DNA of 12,179 bases from Lachnoclostridium sp. UBA903 (GTDB taxonomy: Bacteria > Bacillota > Clostridia > Lachnospirales > Lachnospiraceae), in assembly GCA_002294045.1 (NCBI GenBank), contig DBEP01000040.1, positions 46,871 through 59,049 on the forward strand, given 5' to 3'. Position 1 is the first letter of the stretch. Every line of letters starts with the position of its first letter. This document shows positions 6,110 to 12,179 of this stretch, one piece after another. The translations under genes were made by a program, and so were the position numbers. The notes beneath the pieces are model-generated. The model worked only from the letters and a program-made list of their open reading frames with translations, did no database searches and was not told where the DNA came from.

Positions 6110-6221
6110 GGGAGGAAGGGAGCGATTTTGGACGCGTATTGGTGCCGTTATCCCAAATGCAGCCCAGTATACCGCAAAGTGGGGCGTTCAGAACGGCGTA
6201 TAATTTTCAAACACGCTCTGG
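6110..6221 (+). repeat. Internal copy of dispersed repeat with conserved 3' end
   Basis: The 3' end, TTTTCAAACACGCTCTGG (6204-6221), matches the sequence at both window edges apart from two A/G changes, in the same orientation as the left-edge copy. The left boundary is not certain; I start it at GGGAGGAAGGG, which recurs at 5523-5533. Internal pairing is possible: GCCGTT (6144-6149) with AACGGC (6192-6197), enclosing CCCA (6163-6166) with TGGG (6178-6181). The unit could therefore be transcribed as a folded RNA. An open frame of 35 codons (6096-6203) crosses it but lacks a ribosome binding site. No terminal inverted repeat to match the 3' end is visible on the left, so a simple MITE is not demonstrated. 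Confidence 0.55.
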
Positions 6222-6338
6222 TAAATAATCTTAATTTTAATAAATTCAGAGAGGGGGGATTTAAAAAATTAATTCAGGAGTATAAAAAATTAGCACCATG
6301 AAACCAAGAAATTAAAAAAATCAAGGAAGGGGTAAATC

Positions 6339-9300
6339 ATGAAAAAGAGTTTGAAGAGTTTTACACATGTACTGCTGGCAGCAGCCATTATAATAACTCA
6401 GATTTTAGCATCAAGGCCCACTGCATATGCGGCAGATACTTCTAATCTGGCCCTTGGAAAGACGGTTACAGCCAGCAGTTATACGCAGGTTTACGCAGCG
6501 GAAAATGTCAACGACGGAAATAGAAACACATACTGGGAAGGGGCGGTAAATTCCTATCCCAATATTTTAACCGCCGATCTTGGAAGTGTACAATCCGTCT
6601 ATAAGGTAGTGCTTAAACTGAACGCCTCCTGGGAGGCAAGAACACAGACTTTGTCGGTACTTACCAGTACGGACAATATTACTTACAATACCGGTAAAGC
6701 ACCAGATACTTATTCTTTTAATCCTTCAAGCGGTAATACGGTAACCATTACTTTTCCGGAAACCGATGCCAGGTACGTAAGGCTTAATTTTACGGCAAAC
6801 AGCAAAGCTACAGGCGGACAGGCTGCCGAATTTGAAGTATACGGTACTGCCGCATCCGGTATGCCCGACCTGATAGTTACGGATATATCCTGGGAGCCGG
6901 CAAATCCCGGGGCAGGTAACAGGGTCACTTTCAGTGCCACCATTAAAAACCAGGGCACGAAGGCAACTGCAGCCGGAGTCATAAATGGGGTGAGTTTCTT
7001 AGTGGACGGCACCCAGGTCAGCTGGTCCGATAATAATACCAGTTCCATTGCACCGGGGAGCTCCGTAACCGTGACAGCCAACGGCGGACCGGCAGGTTCC
7101 GCCTGGACGGCGGCTCCGGGCAGCCATACCGTTACGGCCTGGGTGGATGATGTAAACCGGATAGCCGAAACCGATGAAACCAACAATCAGTTTACAAAGA
7201 CAATTAGCATCGGAGGAATCACAGGACAACCGGATTTAATTGTAACGGATATTTCAACTTCTCCTGCTTCTCCGTTAACAGGGAATCCGGTTACTTTCAG
7301 TGCGGTTGTTAAGAACCAGGGTACGGGAGCAACACCTGGAGGGACTATTATCGGCGTGAGTTTCTTTGTTGACGGCGTCCAGGTAAGCTGGTCGGACAAT
7401 ACCGTTTCTTCCCTGGCAGCGGGCGAATCGGTAACCGTAACTGCGAACGGAGGGCCCGGCGGAACGGCCGTATGGAACGCTACCACAGGAAATCATAATG
7501 TTATGGCCTGGGTGGATGATGTGAACCGGATATCGGAATCCGATGAAAACAACAACCAGTATACGGAAAGTCTGGTCGTCACCACCGGTCCCATGCCCGA
7601 TTTGGTAGTAACCGGTTTGACCTATTCTCCTGCTGCTCCTCAGGCGGGAGATACGGTAAACTTTACCGCTACCGTTAAGAATCAGGGAACCGCGGCGGGA
7701 GCTCCCGGAATAGTTACCTTTGCGGTTGACGGAACGAAAGTTTCGGAAACCGTTAATCATACTGCCCCTCTGGCAGCCGGTGCTACCGCTGTGGTTTCGG
7801 GAACATGGAATAATGCCGTGACCGGAAGCCATACGGTAACGGCAACCGTTGACAGTGCCAATACCACTTTGGAGGGGAATGAGACCAACAATACCTACAG
7901 TGTAAGTTTGACGGTAAATCCAAAACCTGGAATCGATTTTATTATAACCGGCATAAGCTGGACACCATCCTATGTTACCGCAGGGGATAAGGTTACCTTC
8001 AGCGCTTCGGTAAAGAATCAGGGAACGGTAGCCGGAGCAGCGGGAATCGTTTCCTTTCAGGTAGACGGTGCTCATGCGGCCGTATCGGCGAACAGTACAA
8101 CACCCATAGCGCCGGGTGATTCATTGCTTATCACTGCAAACGGTACCTGGACAGCCGCAGGCGGAGCACATACCGTAAGCGCAGATGCCGACAGCACTAA
8201 TCTGACGGCTGAAACTGATGAAACCAATAATTCTTACAATACAAACATAACGGTAGGCAGCGGCGGCCGGGGCGCAGCCATGCCTTATACCAGATATGAA
8301 TCAGAAGAAACATCTATCGGCGGCGGAGCCATTTTGAGGGAAGCTCCTGATTTTAACTATGCCCTCACAGCTTCCGAAGCATCTAACCAGAAGTATGTGG
8401 CACTTCCGGTCAATGGTTCCTATGTGGAATGGACCATCAGCCAGGGCGGGGCAGGTGTCAATATGCGCTTTACCATGCCTGACTCGGCCGATGGAATGGG
8501 ACTTAACGGCTCCCTGGATTGTTATGTAAACGGTGTGAAGGTTTCCACGATTCCATTGTCTTCCTACTGGTCCTGGCAGTATTTTATCGGAGACCAGCCA
8601 CAGGATGCGCCAAACGGTGGCCAGGCTGCTTTCCGGTTTGATGAAGTTCACTGGAAGCTTCCCACACCTCTTAAGGCCGGAGATAAGTTAAGAATTCAGA
8701 AAACCAACGGGGACAGTATAGAATATGGTGTTGATTTCGTAGAAGTGGAACCGGTGCCGGCAGCAATCCCGCAGCCCTCCAATTCCCTTTCCGTGACGGC
8801 CTACGGCGCCACACCGGATGATGAAAGTGACGATCTGGAAGCTTTCAAGGCCTGTGTCAACGCCGCGGCAGCCTCCGGAAAAACAGTATATATTCCTGCG
8901 GGAAAATTTAATTTGGGTGATATGTGGACCATTAACGCTCACAACATCACAATCACCGGTGCGGGAATATGGCATACCAACCTGCAGTTTACCTCACCTA
9001 ATGCGGCCAGCGGAGGCATATCCTTCCGGATCACCGGAACGGTGGATTTCGGCAACGTATACATAAATTCCATGCTCCGGTCCCGTTATGGCCAGCAGGC
9101 AATCTATAAGTGCTTTATGGATAATTTCGGTACCAATTCCAGAATCCATGATTTCTGGGAAGAACACTTTGAATGCGGCTTCTGGGTAGGGGATTATGCC
9201 CATACACCGGTTGTGGTAGCAGACAATCTGATGATTGAAAACGGACGTATCAGAAATAATCTGGCCGACGGCGTTAATTTCTGCCAGGGTACTAAGAATT

Positions 9301-9950
9301 CCACGGTGCGCAACTGCAGCGTAAGGAATAATGGGGATGACGGGCTGGCCATGTGGCCGGACAGCACGATGGGGGCACCTATGGAAGTGAACAATTCATT
9401 TTTGTACAACACCATAGAAAACAACTGGCGTGCCGCAGCCATTGCCATTTTCGGAGGTTCCGGACATAAAGCCCAGTACAATTATATCAAGGACTGCTTT
9501 ATGGGTTCCGGCATCCGGTTGAACACGGTATTCCCGGGATACCACTTTGAAAACAATACGGGAATAATCTTCTCCGACACAACCATAATCAACTCAGGCA
9601 CCAGCAAGGACTGTTATAACGGGGAACGCGGCGCTATTGACCTGGAAGCCTCCAATACATCCATAAAAAATATAACTTTTGAAAATATTGACATTATCAA
9701 TTCCCAGAGGGATGCAATACAAATCGGCTACGGCGGAGGCTTTGAAGGCATTGTATTCCGGAACATTAATATTGACGGAACCGGCAAGGATGCCATTACA
9801 ACCTCAAGGTTCTCAACGCCACATCTGGGCGAAGCGATATTTGTTTATACAGGTAATGGGTCGGCAACATTTATCAATCTTACCACAAGCAATATAGAAG
9901 CACCGGAGAAATATCTGATTATGAACGGTTTTAATATTATATTCCAGTAA
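6339..9950 (+). CDS. Secreted modular beta-helix glycosidase, probable GH87 alpha-1,3-glucanase, with discoidin and CARDB domains
   Basis: This is a 1203-residue exported enzyme, started at the ATG after AAGGAAGGGG. Modules in order: Sec signal peptide (1 to about 31, ending AYA-A); F5/8 type C/discoidin carbohydrate-binding domain (about 36-170); four CARDB domains starting near 176, 298, 420 and 532 (PDLIVTDIS-type starts, VKNQGT motifs, ETDETNN-type ends); a CBM6/35-like beta-sandwich (about 650-805, starting YESEE); and a right-handed parallel beta-helix (about 816-1203) opening with VTAYGATPDDESDD and VYIPAGKFNLG. In the helix, Asp977 (LADGVNF) and Asp1000-Asp1001 (NNGDDGLAMW) are spaced 23 and 24. 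From memory, that is the spacing of the three catalytic aspartates in GH87 enzymes such as Bacillus Agl-KA, which also carry discoidin and CBM6 modules. GH87 enzymes cut alpha-1,3-glucans of fungal walls and biofilms. No LPXTG, SLH or dockerin is seen, so release into the medium is likely. Other pectate-lyase-like or GH28-like families remain possible. Confidence 0.8.
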   Translation: MKKSLKSFTHVLLAAAIIITQILASRPTAYAADTSNLALGKTVTASSYTQVYAAENVNDGNRNTYWEGAVNSYPNILTADLGSVQSVYKVVLKLNASWEARTQTLSVLTSTDNITYNTGKAPDTYSFNPSSGNTVTITFPETDARYVRLNFTANSKATGGQAAEFEVYGTAASGMPDLIVTDISWEPANPGAGNRVTFSATIKNQGTKATAAGVINGVSFLVDGTQVSWSDNNTSSIAPGSSVTVTANGGPAGSAWTAAPGSHTVTAWVDDVNRIAETDETNNQFTKTISIGGITGQPDLIVTDISTSPASPLTGNPVTFSAVVKNQGTGATPGGTIIGVSFFVDGVQVSWSDNTVSSLAAGESVTVTANGGPGGTAVWNATTGNHNVMAWVDDVNRISESDENNNQYTESLVVTTGPMPDLVVTGLTYSPAAPQAGDTVNFTATVKNQGTAAGAPGIVTFAVDGTKVSETVNHTAPLAAGATAVVSGTWNNAVTGSHTVTATVDSANTTLEGNETNNTYSVSLTVNPKPGIDFIITGISWTPSYVTAGDKVTFSASVKNQGTVAGAAGIVSFQVDGAHAAVSANSTTPIAPGDSLLITANGTWTAAGGAHTVSADADSTNLTAETDETNNSYNTNITVGSGGRGAAMPYTRYESEETSIGGGAILREAPDFNYALTASEASNQKYVALPVNGSYVEWTISQGGAGVNMRFTMPDSADGMGLNGSLDCYVNGVKVSTIPLSSYWSWQYFIGDQPQDAPNGGQAAFRFDEVHWKLPTPLKAGDKLRIQKTNGDSIEYGVDFVEVEPVPAAIPQPSNSLSVTAYGATPDDESDDLEAFKACVNAAAASGKTVYIPAGKFNLGDMWTINAHNITITGAGIWHTNLQFTSPNAASGGISFRITGTVDFGNVYINSMLRSRYGQQAIYKCFMDNFGTNSRIHDFWEEHFECGFWVGDYAHTPVVVADNLMIENGRIRNNLADGVNFCQGTKNSTVRNCSVRNNGDDGLAMWPDSTMGAPMEVNNSFLYNTIENNWRAAAIAIFGGSGHKAQYNYIKDCFMGSGIRLNTVFPGYHFENNTGIIFSDTTIINSGTSKDCYNGERGAIDLEASNTSIKNITFENIDIINSQRDAIQIGYGGGFEGIVFRNINIDGTGKDAITTSRFSTPHLGEAIFVYTGNGSATFINLTTSNIEAPEKYLIMNGFNIIFQ

Positions 9951-10080
9951 TATAGGTGTCATAAAATAATAATACCTACGGGAATTATAAATAAGGATGT
10001 GGTGCCGGGGTTCCTAACGACAAATTCAGAAACCCGCATAGAATAACGGTATTTGGAATCAGGCAGACGAGTATTACAAG

Positions 10081-10116
10081 ACAAAAGCACTTGGCTTCCG
10101 GGGCAAGTGCTTTTGT
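10081..10116 (+). terminator. Strong, probably bidirectional, intrinsic terminator
   Basis: ACAAAAGCACTT (10081-10092) and AAGTGCTTTTGT (10105-10116) are perfectly complementary over 12 bp around a GC-rich 12-base loop. A-rich and T-rich ends within the arms allow function on either strand. It lies about 130 bases after the stop of the secreted enzyme gene and should end that transcript. Confidence 0.75.
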
Positions 10117-10120
10117 TAAG

Positions 10121-10155
10121 CGGAAGCAGCCTTTCTTCCGGAATTATTTTTCTTT
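10121..10155 (+). terminator. Second terminator-like hairpin
   Basis: CGGAAG (10121-10126) and CTTCCG (10135-10140) pair over 6 bp with an 8-base loop. A T-rich stretch with a TTTTT run follows. Five bases after the first terminator, it may act as a backup. The stem is short and the T-run begins several bases after it, so function is uncertain. Confidence 0.35.
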
Positions 10156-10257
10156 CTTTGATTTTCTGTAATATAAAATAAATTTTGAACAGATTTAATT
10201 GTGCAGGAATATAATGGGAAGATAAATCGTTTTTTATGTTCAGCAGGAGGTTGGAGC

Positions 10258-11145
10258 ATGCAACCTTATTTAGGATGGAAACAGCAATGCAGAGAAGTAC
10301 CTATCGTATTTCCTCCACAACACCAGAACCGAAGGCCAGGGTATGAGTATTTAATGAATCCCCGGCCGATTTCGGATAATCCTTCTTATATAGGCAGTGG
10401 GAGGCTGAAGAACAAGACCGCCATCGTGACTGGAGGCGACAGCGGTATTGGCCGGGCGGTTGCAATCGCTTTTGCCAAGGAAGGCGCGGATTTGGTCATC
10501 CCTTATTTAGATGAACACCGGGATGCGGACGAAACGAAGCACATGATTCATCAGTTGGGCCGCAGGTGCGAAACTCTTGCGGTGGATTTAAGAGAAGAAG
10601 GAGCTTGCGCTTATGTGGTGGAGATTACTCTAAAAACTTTTGGTAAGCTTGATATCCTGGTTAATAATCACGGAGTTCAATATCACCAGAACAGCATTTT
10701 GGACATAAGCCGGGAGCAGTTGCTGGACACGTTTCATACCAATATCATTTCCTTCTTTGAGATGATAAAAGCAGCCCTGCCTCATCTTTGCCCCGGAAGC
10801 TCCATCATAAATACGACCTCAGATACCGCTTTCTCGGGCATGGCGAATATGATCGACTACACCGCTACGAAGGGGGCCATTGTCTCTTTAACCCGTTCTC
10901 TGTCTCTCTCTCTGGCCAAGCAGAAAATCCGGGTAAACGCCGTAGCTCCCGGGCCTACTTGGACACCTTTGATTCCATCGGCGTTTACTGCGGAGGAAAC
11001 GGCTATATTTGGCACCGACGTACCGCTGGGAAGGCCGGGACAGCCTTTCGAACTGGCACCGACCTATGTTCTGCTGGCCTCAGACGATGCTTCTGCTATC
11101 TCGGGTCAAGTCGTGTTCGTTAACGTGGGCTCAATTGTAAATTGA
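10258..11145 (+). CDS. Short-chain dehydrogenase/reductase, general stress protein 39-like
   Basis: This is an NAD(P)-dependent oxidoreductase, 295 residues from the ATG at 10258, which has a perfect AGGAGG seven bases upstream (10245-10250). An in-frame GTG at 10201 would add 19 residues but lacks a comparable site. The first 50 residues form the Pro-rich extension typical of the GSP39/YhdF/YhxC subgroup. The Rossmann nucleotide-binding motif is TGGDSGIG (58-65). The catalytic set is Asn162, Ser188, Tyr201 and Lys205 (YTATK), with the normal Ser-Tyr spacing of 13. PGPTWTPLIP and LGRPGQP are subgroup hallmarks. Oddities are NNHG (136-139) where NNAG or NNAA is usual, and VNVGSIVN at the C terminus where VNGG followed by a final VNG is usual. 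The catalytic residues are intact, so it is probably active. The substrate is unknown; relatives are linked to stress and sporulation. It appears to be monocistronic. Confidence 0.88.
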   Translation: MQPYLGWKQQCREVPIVFPPQHQNRRPGYEYLMNPRPISDNPSYIGSGRLKNKTAIVTGGDSGIGRAVAIAFAKEGADLVIPYLDEHRDADETKHMIHQLGRRCETLAVDLREEGACAYVVEITLKTFGKLDILVNNHGVQYHQNSILDISREQLLDTFHTNIISFFEMIKAALPHLCPGSSIINTTSDTAFSGMANMIDYTATKGAIVSLTRSLSLSLAKQKIRVNAVAPGPTWTPLIPSAFTAEETAIFGTDVPLGRPGQPFELAPTYVLLASDDASAISGQVVFVNVGSIVN

Positions 11146-11178
11146 GTGTTGTATAAGAAGGAGAAAGGAATTATTTTC

Positions 11179-11207
11179 CTGACAATTTTTGTCCTGTTTG
11201 ATATAAT
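11179..11207 (+). promoter_or_regulatory. Sigma-A-type promoter of the DUF445 gene
   Basis: CTGACA (11179-11184, 5 of 6 consensus bases) and a perfect TATAAT (11202-11207) are separated by exactly 17 bases. Transcription would start near 11214, giving a leader of about 60 bases. The leader begins with a hairpin, TGTAAT (11215-11220) and ATTACA (11226-11231). This is the cleanest promoter in the window. Confidence 0.7.
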
Positions 11208-11273
11208 TTCCCCTTGTAATATTAAATTACAGGTAGTAATATTATTTGTAAATCACGAAAGAAGGACTTTATT

Positions 11274-12164
11274 ATGCAATGGGATATCTTAATAGGCCCG
11301 GTAATTGGAGCTGCTATTGGTTATGCTACGAATAAAATAGCCGTGGAAATGTTATTTCGTCCGTTAAATCCGGTTTATATAGGCAAATTCCGTATTCCGT
11401 TTACACCCGGAATCATACCGAAAGGAAAAGCGAGATTTGCAAAGGCAATTGGTAAAGTGGTTGGCAATCATCTTTTAAACCCTGAGAATATCAAGGAAAC
11501 CCTGCTGTCTCCTGATAAGGAAGCTGAAATCGGGAAACAGCTGGATGTACTTTTTCATAATCTGGCAAATGACAATACGGTTCTGGAATCCAGAGTATAT
11601 AATTTAATTGGCGGACAAGCCCAGTCACGGATGGAAGCTGTAATTGTACAGGAACTTACTCAGAAGATAAGCAAGGAACTTAGCACAATGGATTTAGGCC
11701 GGACTGCGGCCGCCGAAGTAAAGGAAGCCGTACTGGATAAAGTACAGGGCACGATGTTCGGCATGTTTATAAAGCCTGGTGTTTTAGCACCCATAGAGGA
11801 AGAAATAAAGGACCGTATAAATCAGTATGTAGCAGAACATGGCGAAGAAAAAATAAACAGTATAATTCAGGAGGAATATAATAATCTGAACCGGCAGACC
11901 ATATCCTCTTTATTTAGCCATATTAATACCGATGAACTGAAGCAGGCAGTATTAAATATTTATCATACTCTGGTCATTCATTATTCGGAGAATTTGTTAT
12001 CTGCTTTGAATTTTTCAAGAATAGCGGAAGAGAAAGTAAATGCAATGGAAACGAAAGAGGTGGAGGAGCTTATTCTTTCCATTATGAAAAGGGAATTGGG
12101 TGCGGTAGTTAACTTAGGAGCCATTATAGGATTTGTTTTAGGACTTATAAATCTGCTGTTCTAG
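11274..12164 (+). CDS. DUF445 (YheB-like) membrane protein
   Basis: This 296-residue protein belongs to the DUF445 family, which includes Bacillus YheB; its biochemical role is not established. The conserved N-terminal signature is complete: a glycine-rich membrane segment (residues 6-20), ATNKIAVEMLFRPLNP, then FTPGIIPKGKARFAKAIG. The middle is a long, charged, mainly helical region (about 60-270) with coiled-coil-like character. The protein ends with a second hydrophobic segment (about 277-296), so both ends would be membrane-anchored. The start follows GAAGGA with good spacing and has its own promoter. It is shorter than YheB as I recall it, but the C-terminal membrane segment is present, so I do not call it truncated. 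The TAG stop lies inside the repeat at the right edge of the window. Confidence 0.85.
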   Translation: MQWDILIGPVIGAAIGYATNKIAVEMLFRPLNPVYIGKFRIPFTPGIIPKGKARFAKAIGKVVGNHLLNPENIKETLLSPDKEAEIGKQLDVLFHNLANDNTVLESRVYNLIGGQAQSRMEAVIVQELTQKISKELSTMDLGRTAAAEVKEAVLDKVQGTMFGMFIKPGVLAPIEEEIKDRINQYVAEHGEEKINSIIQEEYNNLNRQTISSLFSHINTDELKQAVLNIYHTLVIHYSENLLSALNFSRIAEEKVNAMETKEVEELILSIMKRELGAVVNLGAIIGFVLGLINLLF

Positions 12165-12179
12165 AGTGTGTTTGAAAAA
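12161..12179 (-). repeat. Copy of dispersed repeat end (right window edge, inverted)
   Basis: CTAGAGTGTGTTTGAAAAA is the exact reverse complement of bases 2-20 and matches 6203-6221 at 17 of 19 positions. It is oriented opposite to the other copies, so the repeat body would continue to the right beyond the window. Its second to fourth bases provide the TAG stop codon of the DUF445 gene. Confidence 0.75.

Larger units (their letters stand above)
5486..6338. other. 850-base gene-free stretch between nitroreductase and large secreted enzyme
   Basis: I see no protein gene here that I would support. Contents: the stem-loop at 5503-5617; a weaker inverted repeat AACGGC...GCCGTT around 5657-5709; an interrupted hairpin 5784-5810 (CCAG, GATAAA, TATT loop, TTTATC, CTGG); a candidate promoter 5824-5852; GTATACAAAAA at 5908-5918, shared with 101-111; a 14-base palindrome 5940-5953; a 7-bp hairpin TACTCAT/ATGAGTA at 5977-5997; the 11-mer CCCAGTATACC twice (6034-6044, 6163-6173); and the repeat ending at 6221. 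The last 115 bases are an A-rich leader that ends in the ribosome binding site of the enzyme gene. No tRNA, rRNA or known riboswitch pattern is recognised. Confidence 0.6.
9951..10257. other. Intergenic stretch between the secreted enzyme and the dehydrogenase gene
   Basis: This 307-base gap contains two inverted repeats of terminator type (described separately) and an AT-rich region before the dehydrogenase. TATAAA occurs at 10172-10177 but without a good -35 partner, so the dehydrogenase promoter is not assigned. The AGGAGG site at 10245-10250 belongs to the next gene. Confidence 0.5.

Noticed and set aside
6110..6221. Internal repeat as a classical MITE with terminal inverted repeats
   Set aside because: No sequence complementary to the 3' end (CCAGAGCGTGTTTGAAAA) is visible on its left side, and no target-site duplication can be recognised.
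6298..6315. Five-codon upstream frame (ATG AAA CCA AGA AAT TAA) in the leader of the secreted enzyme
   Set aside because: The nearest GGAG is about 17 bases upstream, too far for efficient initiation, and nothing suggests an attenuation peptide.
7275..8075. Long open frame (266 codons) on the minus strand within the secreted enzyme gene
   Set aside because: It lies opposite the CARDB repeats and has a low-complexity Gly/Ser/Arg composition with no recognisable domain. It is a by-product of repetitive coding on the other strand.
10201..10257. GTG at 10201 as the start of the dehydrogenase
   Set aside because: The perfect AGGAGG at 10245-10250 serves the ATG at 10258, where family members start. 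The extra 19 residues do not resemble the family.
1..12179. CRISPR arrays, tRNA/rRNA genes, phage or defence genes
   Set aside because: No regularly spaced repeats, cloverleaf-like segments or relevant protein families were seen. All larger coding regions have ordinary metabolic, transport or membrane assignments.

Overview
The window looks like chromosomal DNA of a low-to-moderate GC Gram-positive anaerobe, most likely a Lachnospiraceae/Clostridium-cluster XIVa relative. The reasons are strong AGGAGG-type ribosome binding sites, a lipoprotein sugar-binding protein of the ChvE type with its MmsA/MmsB partners, a DUF445/YheB-type membrane protein, and Firmicutes-type promoters. This assignment is inference from gene content and style, not from a marker gene.

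Layout, left to right. (1) Bases 147-4236 hold a three-gene multiple-monosaccharide ABC importer: chvE-like lipoprotein, double ATPase (mmsA/gguA type) and permease (mmsB/gguB type). A 195-base gap packed with hairpins separates ATPase from permease. (2) Bases 4243-5485 hold a divergent pair: an HxlR-family redox-type regulator on the minus strand and a small nitroreductase on the plus strand, with a convincing promoter bracketed by 9-base direct repeats. (3) Bases 5486-6338 are an 850-base non-coding stretch. It holds a 23-bp stem-loop just after the nitroreductase, a candidate promoter, a 14-base perfect palindrome of LacI-operator style, and a copy of a dispersed repeat. (4) Bases 6339-9950 encode a 1203-residue secreted modular enzyme: signal peptide, discoidin/F5-8C domain, four CARDB repeats, a CBM6/35-like beta-sandwich and a right-handed beta-helix. 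The helix carries an Asp...Asp-Asp pattern spaced like the catalytic residues of GH87 alpha-1,3-glucanases. A strong terminator follows. (5) Bases 10258-11145 encode a short-chain dehydrogenase of the general-stress-protein-39 type. (6) Bases 11274-12164 encode a DUF445 membrane protein behind a near-consensus sigma-A promoter.

The most striking structural signal is that the window begins and ends with the same 19-base sequence in inverted orientation (2-20 and 12161-12179). A near copy lies at 6203-6221, at the end of a longer repeat-like unit. The simplest reading is that the window is a contig bounded by copies of a dispersed intergenic repeat family. The right-hand copy supplies the stop codon of the DUF445 gene.

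Functionally, the extracellular glucanase-like enzyme and the monosaccharide importer could act in sequence (polymer breakdown outside, sugar uptake inside). They are separate transcription units, however, and the link is only suggestive. The nitroreductase/regulator pair resembles quinone/electrophile-response modules. I found no transposase, phage gene, CRISPR array, tRNA or rRNA.
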